From positions 35,379,052-35,443,051 of the forward strand of contig CM075772.1 of assembly GCA_037974665.1 (NCBI GenBank): a DNA stretch of 64,000 nucleotides, given 5' to 3'. Positions 49,444 to 62,707 of this stretch are shown piece by piece. Source of the DNA: Ehretia macrophylla (taxonomy: Eukaryota; Streptophyta; Magnoliopsida; Boraginales; Ehretiaceae). The notes beneath the pieces are model-generated. The model was not told where the DNA came from, ran no database searches, and was given only the letters and a program-made list of their open reading frames with translations. Within the stretch, counting starts at the first letter, position 1. Each line of letters begins with the position of its first letter. A program made the position numbers and the translations under genes.

Positions 49444-51732
49444 TGTCATGCCCCGAATCGACCGCGCAAAAGGCCAAGCCCTGATGCTACACATGGACAG
49501 AGTCTCGTCTGTACCGTGGACGATCCGAAAACCCTACATTCAACATAATACTCGCGAAAACCACAATAAACATTTGAAACAAGCCAACTTTCTTTTAAAA
49601 ACATACATCTTCTTATTAACCAACTTTGCAAACCAAAATGTCATGCATACTACATAAGTACTCGTGCCACCAAACAGTTAAACCATTAGCATGCAGTTCT
49701 TACTAGTCAAGTGAGTATATCTTTACAACTCTACAACCTTAAACTTTTACAACATAAGACCATAGTGGCCTCAAAATAGAACTACATACAAGGCTACAAG
49801 CCTTAAAATGAAGCGTCAACCAAGCAATATACACATCAAGCATGGCCCGCACAAAAGACTGGCTGCCAACCACCAGCTAAGCAAAGAAAGTGCTATCAAG
49901 GAAACACCTCCACTTGCTCCTCCTCCTCAACTACCTAAAGAGGATAAGCTTCAACTGCTCCTGTAAAATATAGTATAGAAAGGAATAAGCAAAAACTATT
50001 GCTCAGGGAGGGCAATTGGTCTCAAGGACGGAGGTGAGAGGAGAATGCAATGCAAATAGTCAAGTAGATCATTCAATTATCATATAGAAATACAAGCAAA
50101 GCAAACAATAAATCAAGTCAAGCATTAAGGCTATAAATATTCAATTAAAGGATACAATTCACTTTCCACGAGCAACTTTCAATCATGAATCCGTTGATGA
50201 CGCGCCGACCCAACCACCTTATAACTTTAGTTTGGAATACCTCGGAAGTATCCAATCAATTCTACGACCCAAATCTCCTTGGAAGGCAACCCAAGCAAGA
50301 AAGGGAATAGGACACGGAGCTAGGGCAACCAACCCTGGCAACCCAAGGCTACCTAGAAAGGCCAATCACACAGCCCCTGACTCTATGAATGCAATACAAT
50401 ATCCACTGCAACAATCGAGCAATCGAGCAATAAAGCAACACATGGGAGAATAACAAAGTAGGTTACTCTTGCTCGCAATAGCAACAATTGGCAAACATTT
50501 CAATCATAATCGTCTTTAACAAGCATAACAAGCATTAACAAGCATTCTACAGGCAAAATTCTATGAAAACCAACAAAAACACAAAATGACCCCAACTTAC
50601 CAAATGCTACTACTTTCAAACGTGCCACGAGTTTTGGAAACCGACGTCACCAATCCTCCTAGGTCACCATAAGGCATGTCTAAAGACCATGAAACCCTAC
50701 TTTACCCTAGAATTTCTGCAAAGCCCCGATTCCCCCTTTGCTCGTTTGAACTACCGCTACTCTAACCAAACACCAAACCAATGCCATAACCACACCAAAA
50801 GTGCTTCCATGGCGTCCCGAGACAACGCCATCACGCAAAATGAGGAAACGCTAAACTCGACCGAAATAACCCAACATGTACCAAGGCATTTTTCTCCGTT
50901 TTTCCATTACACAACCCAAACAAATAATGCATTTAGGCATTCTAACATATCTAGCATCTTTTCACATCAACAGAACGCAAAACGGATCAACTTTTACAAA
51001 ACAGGGATTTACTATTCACAATTTACTATTCCATTGTCAATTTAAATTGCAATTTCTATATTCAACAGTAGAAAATGCTAAAAAGCTACAAATACATGTT
51101 CTACAATTGTCAAGGAACATTCTTCAAGCATCAAAATGGATAAAACAACGATCTACGCATAAATCCTAAAAATTAAAGTTTGTATAACATTTATTCAAAT
51201 GCGCAAATAAAGATGCATCCCTCACCTTAGATGCTTCTAGACGCTAGGAAAACTCGTTGGATGCTTCAGAAACAACCTCGTGCAAGCTCTCACGAAATTT
51301 GAAGATTTGAAAGTTGAAATCGTTTTTTTTCTCTCCTTGAAGTTTCGGCCCTCTCTTTCTTTTTTTTCAGCTTTTATTTGTTTATTTTGCTATTATAAGC
51401 TTAAATAAGATGACAGCTCAAGTCAAATGGTCAAGGCTTTGGTCAAACTAATTAAAATTGGTCAAATAAGCTTATTTTAGGCATTTTAAGGCTAAAACAA
51501 CTAACACAAATCTAATTCTAGTTAACAACAACAAAAATACTAAAATTAAAACACTAAATACTAGTTTTTACTATTTGCTGAGGACTAGAAAACACGCTCT
51601 AACTATCGCTCTCGAAATGCAATGCACTTTGCAACGACAAAGGAATAACAATTAAATTTCAAAGAATTTAAGAAAAATATAATTTCCAGAAAATAAACAG
51701 GAAAATTTCACATTCCAGGCTCGAGTATTACA
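49444..51732 (-). repeat. B2 5' LTR (2,289 bp)
   Basis: TGTCATGCCCC...GAGTATTACA on the plus strand, most like 18005-20255. Hairpin region near 49986-50003 with arm AAGCAA. The acidic frame near 49910-49970 carries a TAG. Followed by AATTT and resumed C Gag sequence. Confidence 0.9.
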
Positions 51733-54700
51733 AATTTCCCTAGATATCAAATTACTGAGGGTCGGGCAGCGACTCAGGGTTATCAGGGTTGACCTGCGGG
51801 CAGTGCATCTCTGTAATAGCGGGTTCAGGCTCAGGCCTATGCAGTTGACTTAGAAGAGATGCCTAAGGAGACTGCAGTTGTGGAAGGTAACTTCCTTCTA
51901 CTTGATCAACTTGTTAAAGTGTTGATTGATTCTGGTGCTACTCATTCTTTTATTACTCCTGTTTGTGTGCAACGTGTTAATGTGTAACCTGAAAGACCGC
52001 CTTATGTGGTTGAGATTAATACCTCTTTGACTGATAAGTATATTACTGGCTTGGAATGTAAGGACTATATAATACATGTTAAGGGGTATAATTTTCCTTC
52101 GGACCTTATCTTATTTCTTATCCGGGGGTACGATGTTATCTTGGGTATGGATTGGCTATCTAAGTATGATGCCCAGTTGAACTGTAGAACCAAGGTAGTA
52201 TAGTTTCGTTTGCCAGATCAACCAGTAGTTGAGGTAGTAGGGAACTGGAGTGCAAAGACGAGTTTTGTTATCTCAGCAACTAGAGCCGTTAAGTTGGTGA
52301 GTAAGGGGTATTTGGGTTATCTAGCTTATTTGATCAACAAGCCATATGATAAGCTACAGTTGAAGGAAGTTCCTATTATTCGGGAATATCCCAATGTATT
52401 TCCCGAGGAGTTGCCAGGATTACTGCCAGAGAGAGATGTAGAGTTTGTGATTAATCTTGTTCCCGGTACTAAACCTATTTCAAAATCAGCAAACCGGATG
52501 GCACCAGCTGAGTTGAAGGAGTTGAAAACTCTGTTGCAGGAGTTAATAGAGAAAGGTTTCATTTAGCAGAGTTCTTCACCTTGGGGAGCTCCTATTTTAT
52601 TTGTGAAGAAGAATGATGGTACCTTGAGGTTATACATTGACTATCGTGGTTTGAATCAGGTGACCATCAAGAACAAGTATCCTTTGCCACTGATTGACGA
52701 GTTGTTTGATCAACTTCAGGGAGCTAAAGTCTACTCTAAGTTTGACTTGAGGCAGGGGTGTTATCAGTTTCGGATTCGCACAAAGGATGTTCCGAAGTCT
52801 GCCTTCAGGACTCGGTATGGGCATTATGAGTTTGTAGTTATACCCTTTGGATTAACTAATGTATCGGCAGCATTCATGGACCTTATGCATCGGGTTTTTC
52901 AACCGTACTTGGACCAGTTCGTGGTATCTTTATTGATGATATCTTGGTTTATTCCAAGACTGAGTCGGAGCATGAGCAACGTCTACGACTTGTTTTACAG
53001 AAGCTGCAGGAACATCAGTTGTTTGCGAAATTCAGCAAATGTGAATTTTGGCTACAACGCATATCTTTTCTTGGCCATGTTATCATACAGAGCGGTATAT
53101 CTGTAGATCCCACTAAGATTGAATCGGTGATGTCTTAGAAAGGTACGGAGAATGTTTCTGAGGTTCGTAGCTTTCTTGGCTTGGTGGGTTATTACCGTAG
53201 GTTTGTCAAGGACTTTTCGAAGATTGCTGGGCCACTTTATAAGTTAACTCAGAATCAAACTAGCTTTGTTTGGGATGAGAAATGCGAGAATGGGTTTCAG
53301 GAGTTGAAAAAGAGGTTGACTACTGCTCCAGTACTTTCTTTACGAGAGGGGACCGATAATATGGTCATTTACAGCGATGCATCCAAGGAGGGCTTGGGAT
53401 GTGTACTTATGCATAATGGTCGGGTTATTGCCTATGCTTCTAGGAAGTTGAAACCGTATGAGGTGAATTATCTGACTCATGATCTTGAGTTGGCAACTGT
53501 TGTTTTCGCACTGAAGAAGTGGCGTCATTATTTGTGGGGCAGTAAGTTCAAGATTTTCATTGATCATAAGAGTCTTAAGTATTTATTCTCACAGAATGAG
53601 TTGAATATGCGTCAGCAGATGTGGATGGAACTTCTTGGAGATTATAATTGTTCTATCAACTATCTACCTGGGAAGGCAAATATTGTGGCAAACGCTCTTA
53701 GCCGTAAGGCAAGTGTTTCTCGTTTGGCTGTCAAGAAGTGGGAAGTTCTTGAGGAATTTACTTATCGGAGACCGGAGTTAACTCAGGTTGGGGTTATGTG
53801 TTCACATCTCCGTATTCAGCCTTTATTGTTGTCTCAGATCAGAGAAGCTCAGCAACTTGATGTTAAACTTCAGAAGATCAAGGATCGGATCACGGATGAT
53901 ATGTTTGACTTCAAAGTGCATGAGGATGGTATTCTTCGATTTCAGAATAGGGTTTGTGTTCCCAATGAATCGGGTTTGAGGCGAGGTATTCTGGAGGAGG
54001 CTCATAATTCTAAGTAAACCATTCATCCTGGTGGAAACAAGATGTATTAGGACTTGAAGCAACATTACTGGTGGAATAATATGAAGAGGGAAGTTGTTCA
54101 GTTCATGTCTAGATGTTTGACTTGTCAGCGAGTGAAAGCCGAGCATCAACGACCAGTAGGTTTGCTTCAGACGTTGGCTATACCACAGTAGAAATGGGAG
54201 CATATTACGATGGACTTCGTCACTGGTTTGCCTAGAACACTGAGAGGTAACGATGCAGTTTGGGTTGTCGTGGATCATTTGACGAAGACAGCTCACTTCA
54301 CTTCAATGCGGATGGGAGATAAAGTTACAAAGTTGATGGGTCTTTATTTGGATCAGATTGTTAGACTTCACGGGATTCCATCTATTATTGTCTCATATCG
54401 AGATCCTCGATTTACTTCTCGTTTGTGGGAGAAACTTCAGGAGACTTTGGGTACTCAGCTTAATTTCAGTACAGCGTATCATCCATAGACTGACAGTCAG
54501 TCTGAGAGGACTATTCAGATTCTGGAAGATATGCTTAAGGCTTGTGTTCTGGACTTCAGGAAGAACTGGGAAAAACATCTACCACTTGCCAAGTTTGCCT
54601 ATAACAATAGTTATCAAGCTACTATTGGGATGGCACCTTTTGCAGCTCTTTACGGCTGTAAGTGTCGTTCACCTTTGTATTGGGATGACGTAGGGGAGAT

Positions 54701-55304
54701 GAAAACGATTGATCTAACTATTATGCCAGAGCTTCTAGAGAAGATTAAGAATGTTCAGTTGATTAGGCAGAGAATGCTTACAGCGCAGAGCAAATTCAAG
54801 AGTTATGCTGATAAGAGTCGTAGGGACTTGGAGTTTGTAGTCGGAGATCAGGTTTTCTTGAGATTGTCTCCTTGTAAGGGGTTTTCTTGTTATGGTAAAG
54901 GTAGTAAGCTAAGTTCGAGGTTTGTAGGGCCAGTTGAGATTACTGGCAGAGTTGGTAAGTTAGCATATCAGTTGGCTTTACCTGATAATTTCTCTAATGT
55001 CCACGATGTATTTCACATGTCTAATTTGCAGAAATATAATCCGGATCCTTCTCATATTCTTGAGCCAGAGCTGTTATAGCTTCGTGAGAATCTAACTTAT
55101 GACGAGCGGCCGATTCGCATTCTTGATCAGATGGAACGAGAGTTGAGGTCGAAGAAGATTCCAATGGTCAAGGTGTTGTAGAAGCATCACGGTATCGAGG
55201 AAGCTACTTGGGAGAGGCGAGAGCAGATACAACAGTAGTATCCAGATCTTTTCCGTTCAGCAAGTAAGAATTTCGGGGAGGAAATTTCTTTAAGGGGGGG
55301 AGAA
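51733..55304 (+). pseudogene. C Gag-Pol, remainder, degenerate
   Basis: Continues the Gag frame just after the second zinc knuckle. Protease DSGATHSF near 51928, reverse transcriptase with an FIDD region broken by a frameshift near 52926, RNase H about 53340-53720, integrase finger about 53995-54140 and core from 54210. The second catalytic Asp of integrase reads Tyr (VSYRDPRF, about 54390). GPY/F-like and chromodomain-like parts follow to about 55260. Stops include about 51988, 52201, 52564, 53136, 54016, 54049, 54188, 54486, 55078, 55180 and 55235, many of them TAG for Gln or Trp. The tail frame, like that of A, has no stop before the polypurine tract (about 55291-55304) and would run into the LTR. 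Confidence 0.93.
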
Positions 55305-57346
55305 TGTGAGACCCCATATTTTGCCTTATCTCATTTTGCGTGCTTTACCTCATTTTGCGTGAATTGACCTGTTTATGTGCTATATGACTTAGAATGTGAT
55401 AATTATGTGATTAATACTCCTAATACATGCTAAGTGTGCATTCATGAAATTTCATCAAAAACGGAATCAGAAATTTTATCGTCGGTTTTGGTAAATAGTA
55501 TTTTTCAACACCTATCCGCTAAAATTTTTACATGGGTGTTTTAAACATTTTAAAACCTAGTCCTCGAGTATTAATAGGCCTAGGTTTGATTAAAACGGAT
55601 TTGGAATCGGTTTTGGAATTTTAATGATTTTTACACTTTCTTTTACTAGAAAACGAGTTTTAAGCCGATTCGGGTAAAACTATTTTAATGTAACCTTCTT
55701 TGTCACCTAAAATATAATGTCTAGAATTAATTTAACTGTTAATTTGTTATTTGAGCAAGAAATACTCAAGAAATGAATTAAAAGACTAAAAATAGAATTA
55801 AAAGACTAAAAATTAACTTTGACTTTGCAATTTAATTGTTTGACTTCTACTTATAAGCATCAACACACATTACATTAGCACAAAAACACACTCAAAAAAA
55901 CCTACGTGGCCGAGACATCCATGGGAGAATAAGCCAAGGTTTTTTTCAAGTTTTCAAAGCAAATTTTCATAGAAAAACCTAATTTTTATCCGTAGAACTT
56001 CATGCCGAGTTGGATTCCGCTTGTTGGGCACGCATATCTAGGCTTATATGGCATCAAAGGTGAGAGAAAAATTCTAGATCTCAAAACTCATTTTTTATGT
56101 TTTTGCTCATAACTGCATTTTGAACCGTTAGAATGTCAATTTGAAGTTATATTATTGATCAGTGCGTGCTAGGGATCGTTTATGTGTGTTACTACGAGAT
56201 TTGCTTCATTGTAGCGAAATTATTTATTTTCGGGTATTTAAAGTTGATAGAATGGCTATTTGAGCATTATCTTCAGTTGTTGTGGTCGGAATCGATTTCC
56301 GTCGATTTTTAAAAATTTGTTAATTACGTGGTAACGCCGTTATAATGCCGAATTTTCGATTGTGATGTTTGGGTGAAAATCAGGAAATTTCAGCCTAGGT
56401 GCATTGAGGTTTTAGGGTTGTTGGGCTTGATTTTGATGTCTCTTGGTTGGTTTCCAAGAGGGCTAATGTAGTTGATTGAATGGGTGAGTGTTTGAAACTG
56501 ATTTGGAGTTGTTTGGATTAGTAGAATGTAAGATATGATTATTTAAAGTTTAGGTTGTCTTTCTTTAAATTGTTGAATTGAGTCTTTAGATCATTGGGTG
56601 GTGTTTAAGTGATTGAATTATGATTTGTTGATGGTTAGACTAGGGTTAGATTACGTGTTTAATGCATGTTAAGTTCGATGGTCTACTTTGTCATCTAACT
56701 TAGTTATTTGTTGTTTAATTGAGTACTTGATGTTATATTGATGATTATTAATGTTACATTGATGGAAATGGATGATTATTGATTGATGATTGATGAACCG
56801 GGAGATAGGCAGTTCTGCTAGACTGTCCTCCTGTTAATGATGTTTATTATTATTGTTGAGTCTTGGTATGTGTGTGTCACCTCTTGGGCACCGTCGGGCT
56901 GTCGGGTTGATAACGATATGACTACTAGAGACTACCTCCAGCTCGCATGATGGAGGTGTCATGGAGGGCGAGGATAGTGAGGTACCTCGGGTACGTGAGT
57001 AATGGGGAGTTACAAGAAGAATGGTTGAGATCGTGATGGCATTTGAAGCTACACCAAATTGAGTATCCTTTATTGATTGGTAATTATAGTTATGTGTTTG
57101 TATTGTGTTGATGTTTATTTGTGTGTTTACTTGCTCAAAGGATCATTTCCAAGGAGTATAGTGAATAATGTTAGAGATCTATTGGATCATCGCTGAGCTT
57201 GTTTTATATAAGCTCACTCTCTATTATTGCATGCATACAGGTGTCCTTTCGCAAGATTCCGGGTACGTGCCTCCAAAAGGGGATAATGTGTTGTATGTGG
57301 ACGAGTCCTATGTGCCAGAGTCTTGTCCTTGATGCTTGAGATGTTG
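55305..57346 (+). repeat. C 3' LTR, first piece
   Basis: TGTGAGACCCC onward, co-linear with 14754-16135 but with about 0.66 kb (about 56447-57135) that the 5' LTR lacks. Donor-like AAG|GTGAGAG at 56057-56066, perfect hairpin GAGCTT/AAGCTC at 57195-57215, acceptor-like TACAG ending 57240, acidic frame to TGA near 57333. Interrupted at TGTTG by D2. Confidence 0.93.
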
Positions 57347-57600
57347 TGTGACACCCCGATCTCTCTCGAGACCGGGAGTTCTATCAATCGATCTAATCAC
57401 AACCCAAACCAAACCCGGACATAAATTTTCAGGGAAAACGGATGGAGTCTCCCCTGTTTCTAGGCAAAATGTAAAACCTGTAATAGCATATAAGTGGACC
57501 AATACCGTATCCAACCATACAAACACCTCAAGGCCATCTGAGCCTTGGTTCTCAACAATTAAACTCAGCAAGTATACATACATTTCCAATTTACAAGCTA

Positions 57601-59974
57601 ACCTATCTCTTTTCATTTTTTTTTTGACAAGTACATTCAAACTAGATAGTTAAAACATACTAAGCTACTGCATAACATAAACTATCATGCCATTCTAACT
57701 CTTTTCCTTTGGACATTACAAACATGCATTGAAGTTAAGCTATGCTAACTGATTACATAAACTAGCTTATCAATTCACCTCAACTACTTAGCTAGATTTA
57801 AATTACATTTCTTTTAACAATAAATACATACAACATATGAAAGCATATATCTTTGCCACTTCGACAACTCAAGCCACATAGGCACGCAAAACAACTCTTC
57901 AGACACGAACTTTCACATAATCACGAACTTTCCGGCTAACATGGCATTTCTTGAAATGTGGTGGTGAGGAGTAAGTATACACAACATGTATACTCAATGA
58001 GGGCGAGACAGATATCGAGGTGGAGAGAAAGAAGATCGTGCAATGGAATTAAGGCAGTTAAGCAATATAACTAATAAATAAGCAATCAAGACAAACAATC
58101 AATACAATAAGCAATTATTGAAAGCATTAACAAAGCCATTCAAAGCTATACCACACTCTGAAGGCTATGGTTCACTCATACGAGCAATGCACCATTTCAC
58201 GAGCGATACATCGATCTCGAGCTTGATGTTGACAACGATGACAATAAGCGCGCAACCACCTTATAACACCAGTTTGGAATACCCCAGGAGTAACCATCAA
58301 TTCTACAACCCAAATCTCTCTGGGAGGCAACCCAAGCGAGAAAAGGGAATAGTCACGGAGCTAGAGCAACTAACACTAGCAACCCGAGGCTACCCAGAGA
58401 GACCCATCACTCACGCGCCGGACACTATGCAATGCAAGACTCGATACAAGACGATAAACGAGCGATAGCACAACAACATAGATTAGAGGCGATAAACAAG
58501 ATATCAAGCATTATCAACAATTGATAAACATTTCAATCAACAATTAACTCTAACAAGCGTAATAAGCATTAACAAGCATTAACAAGCATTTACAATCAAA
58601 TATGTAACAAGAACAACACCAACAACATTATCAAGCAATAATAAGTATTCTATAGACATTATAAGCATTCTATATGCATTATAAACATTCTATAAGCATA
58701 TGAAAACACACAAAATCCCAAAATTGTCCCCAACTTTCAAAACGCTACTACTTTCAAACGAGCCACGAGCTTTGGAAATCGACTTGACCAATCCTCCTAG
58801 GTCACTATAAGGCACGTCTAAAGACCCCGAAACCCTACTTGACCCTAGAATTCACGCAAAGCCCCGATTTTTCCCTTTGCTCGTTTGAACTACAACTACC
58901 TCAATCGATCACCCAACCAATGCCATAATCGCACCAAAAGTGCTTCCATGGCCTCCCGAAACAATTTCATCACGCAAAATGAGAAAACACTAAACTCGAC
59001 CTAAACGACCCCGACTTTCACCAAGGCATATTTCTTGTTTTTTCCATTATGCAACCTAAACAAATCATGCATTTAGGCATTCTAGCATACCTAGCACCTT
59101 TTCACATCAACAGACAGCATAACAACGCAACTTTATCGTTTCAAGGGTTTACTATTCACAAAATACTATTCAACTAACAATTTATATTTCAATTTCAATA
59201 TTCAACTGCAGAAAATGTTAAAAAGCTATAAATACGTGTTCTACGATTGCTAGGGAACATACTTTAAGCCTCAAATCAATTAAAACAACAATATACGGAT
59301 AAAACTCAAAAATCAAAGTTAATACACAAAATATTCAAATGCGCAAATAACGATGAAACCCTCACCTTAGACGCTCCTAGACGCTAGGAAAACCTCATAG
59401 GATGCCTCGAAAACCACCCCGTGCAAGCTCACGCGAAGATTTGATGATTTGGCCTGAAATCTTTTTTTTTTCTTCTCTCATTTTTTCAGCCCTTCTAGTT
59501 TCTATTTCTGCTCTATTTTTTGTTTTGTTTTGTGCTATTTAGGCTATTATAAAAGATGACAAAGGTCAAAGGTCAAGCCCCATGGTCAAACGACTTAAAA
59601 ATTGGTCAAACTAGCCTATTTCATGCATTTTAAAGCTAAAACAAGTAACACAAATCCAATTCCAATTAAATACAACTTAAAACACTAAAATTAAAACACT
59701 AAATACTAGTTTTCACTATTTGCTGAGGACTGGAAATCATTTCCTAACTATCGCTCTCGATATGCTATGCACTTTGCGTTAATAGAAGAATAATAATTAA
59801 ATCTCAAAGAATTTAAGAAAATATATCATTTTTTAAAAGTATCATAGTTTAAAATTTACTCCGGCTCGGAGCTACATTCCTCGTTTATTTGAAAACCGAG
59901 TGATTATAATACAATACAACCAAAACATATTATTAAAATAATCAAAACAATCAAGGTAATCAATATTCATTTAA
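57601..59974. repeat. Tandem duplication in D2, copy 1
   Basis: Starts ACCTATCTCTTTTC and is repeated from 60013 with an offset near 2.41 kb. Between the copies (59975-60012) lies filler with a direct repeat, TTAAAAGTATACACACA, near 59970-60006. Confidence 0.88.
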
Positions 59975-60012
59975 AAGTATACACACATTTAAAAGTATAC
60001 ACACATATAAAT

Positions 60013-62380
60013 ACCTATCTCTTTTCATTTTTTTTTGACAAGTACATTCAAACTAGATAGTTAAAACATACTAAGCTACTGCATAACATAAACTATCATG
60101 CCATTCTAACTCTTTTCCTTTGGACATTACAAACATGCATTGAAGTTAAGCTATGCTAACTGATTACATAAACTAGCTTATCAATTCACCTCAACTACTT
60201 AGCTAGATTTAAATTACATTTCTTTTAACAATAAATACATACAACATATGAAAGCATATATCTTTGCCACTTCGACAACTCAAGCCACATAGGCACGCAA
60301 AACAACTCTTCAGGCACGAACTTTCTCATAATCACGAACTTTCCAGCTAACATGGCATTTCCTGAAATGTGGTGGTGAGGAGTGAGTATACACAACACGT
60401 ATACTCAGTGAGGGCGAGACAGATATCGAGGTGGAGAGAAAGAAGATCGTGCAATGCAATTAAGGCAGTTAAGCAATATAACTGATAAATAAGCAATCAA
60501 GACAAACAATCAATACAATAAACAATTATTGAAAGCATTAACACAGCCATTCAAAGCTATACCACACTCTGAAGGCTATGGTTCACTTATACGAGCAATG
60601 TACCATTTCACGAGCGATACATCAATCTCGAGCTTGATGTTGACAACGATGACAATAAGCGCACAACCACCTTATAACACCAGTTTGGAATACCCCGGGA
60701 GTAACCATCAATTCTACGACCCAAGTCTCCCTGGGAGGCAACCCAAGCGAGAAAAGGGAATAGTCACAGAGCTAGAGCAACCAATACTGGCAACCCGAGG
60801 CTACCCAGAGAGGCCCATCACTCACACGGTGGACACTATGGAATGCAAGACTCGATACAAGGCGATAAACGAGCGATAGCACAACAACACAGATTAGAAG
60901 CAAATAACAAGATATCAAGCATTATCAACAATTGATAAACATTTAAATCAACAATCAACTCTACAAGCGTAATAAGCATTAACAAGCATTTACAATCAAA
61001 TATGTTACAAGAACAACACCAACAACATTATCAAGCAATAATAAGTATTCTATAGAAATTATAAGCATTCTATAGGCATTATAAACATTATATAGGCAAT
61101 ATACTATGAAAACACACAAAATCCCAAAAATGACCCCAACTTTCAAAACGCTACTACTTTCAAACGAGCCACGAGTTTTGGAAACTGACTTTACCAATCC
61201 TCCTAGGTCATTATAAGGGACGTCTAAAGACCCCGAAACCCTACTTAACCCTAGAATTCACGCAAAGCCCCGATTTTTCCCCTTTGCTTGTTTGAACTAC
61301 CGCTACCTCAACCGATCACCCAACCAACGCCATAATCGCACCAAAAGTGCTTCCATGGCCTCCTGAAACAATGCCATCACACAAAACGAGAAAATGCTAA
61401 ACTTGACCTAAACGACCCCGACTTTCACCAAGGCGTTTTTCTCATTTTTTCCATTACGCAAGCTAAACAAATCATACATTTAGGCATTCTAGCATACCTA
61501 GCACCTTTTCACAACAATACACAGCATAACAATGCAATCTTATCGTTTCAAGGGTTTACTCTTCACAAAATACTATTCAACTAACAATTTATATTTCAAT
61601 TTCACTATTCAACCGCAGCAAATGTTAAAAAGCTATAAATACGTGTTCTACGATTGCTAGGGAACATACTTTAAACCTCAAATAAATTAAAACAACAATA
61701 TACGGATAAAACCCAAAAATCAAAGTTAATACACAAAATATTCAAATGCGCAAATAACGATGAAACCCTCACCTTAGACGCTCCTAGACTCTAGGAAAAC
61801 CTTGTAGGATGCCTCGGAAACCACCCCGTGCAAGCTCACGCGAAGATTTGATGATTTGGCTTGAAATCCTTTTTTTTTCTTCTCTCATTTTTTCGGCCCT
61901 TCTAGTTTCTGTTTCAGCTCTATTTTTGTTTTGTTTTGTGCTATTTAGGCTATTATAAAAGATGACAAAGGTCAAAGGTCAAGCCCCTAGGTCAAACCAT
62001 TTAAATATTGGTCAAACTATCATATTTCATGCATTTTAAAGCTAAAACAAGTAACATAAATCCAATTCCAGTTAAATACAACTTAAAACACTAAAATTAA
62101 AACACTAAATACTAGTTTTCAATATTTGCTGAGGACTGGAAATCATTTCCTAACTATCGCTCTCGATATGCTATGCACTTTGCGTCAATAGAAGAATAAT
62201 AATTAAATCTCAAAGAATTTAAGAAAATATATCATTTTTTAAAAGTATCATAGTTTAAAATTTACTCCGGCTCGGAGCTACTTTCCTCATTTATTTGAAA
62301 ACCGAGTGATTTTAATACAATACAACCAAAACCGATTATTAAGATAATCAAAACAATCAAGGTAATCAATACTCATTTAA
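60013..62380. repeat. Tandem duplication in D2, copy 2
   Basis: Differs from copy 1 by scattered substitutions and small indels. Carries the perfect 9-bp-arm hairpin TGAGTATAC/GTATACTCA at 60383-60407. Followed by about 320 bp of A/T-rich LTR tail present once. Confidence 0.88.
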
Positions 62381-62707
62381 AATAATTAATTTAACTATTT
62401 CTAGAATATTTTAAAGAATTATGAAGTTAATATTAAGTTACAAATGAAAGTTAATATAAACACGTAGTCAAATACAATTAAACTCTAACATTTAAGATGA
62501 CACTTAATTAATCACAAGAGAATAAATTCAATTACTATAATTATTAGAAATAGATAATAATCTTTTAATTTTTCAATTTACAACTACTAAATGCTTTCAA
62601 GAGAAATATTAAAATAGTGCAAATTGGTTGATTTAACTAATTAAACATTTAATCAAATGCAGTCAAGTGCTATTAAATGTATGCCGGGTTCGGGTTATCA
62701 CATGTTG

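Larger units (their letters stand above)
18005..51732 (-). mobile_element. B2: Ty3/gypsy element in reverse orientation, host of B1 and A insertions
   Basis: 3' LTR 18005-20255, Gag-Pol 20267-24884, leader 24885-25048 and 34934-35081 (split by A), and 5' LTR 49444-51732, of which five bases were also duplicated at 35077-35081 by B1. The outer LTRs share subfamily-specific bases (for example around 18110-18180 and 49545-49620) that differ from the B1 LTRs. The target duplication appears as GATTG (18000-18004) and AATTT (51733-51737), two of five bases changed, but alignment of C with A shows these flank the same Gag position. Own length is about 9.5 kb. Confidence 0.85.
57347..62702 (-). mobile_element. 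D2: solo-LTR-like insertion (5,356 bp) with internal 2.4-kb tandem duplication
   Basis: Plus strand TGTGACACCCC...GGGTTATCACA, flanked by TGTTG at 57342-57346 and 62703-62707. Ends and many internal blocks resemble solo LTR D, in minus orientation. No primer site, coding region or polypurine tract was found. Two long near-identical blocks, about 57601-59974 and 60013-62380, account for its size, so the original would be a single LTR of about 2.9 kb. Two 116-codon frames (58118-58468, 60529-60879) are copies of each other through this duplication and are not supported as genes. Confidence 0.88.

Noticed and set aside
35082..51732. Tandem B elements formed by unequal recombination sharing one LTR
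   Set aside because: LTR subfamily pairing and the TGTCA duplication show one element nested at the LTR edge of another.
58118..60879. Two similar 116-codon frames (58118-58468, 60529-60879) as a conserved duplicated gene
   Set aside because: Similarity is explained by the 2.4-kb tandem duplication in D2, and they are antisense to the LTR. Not evidence of selection.
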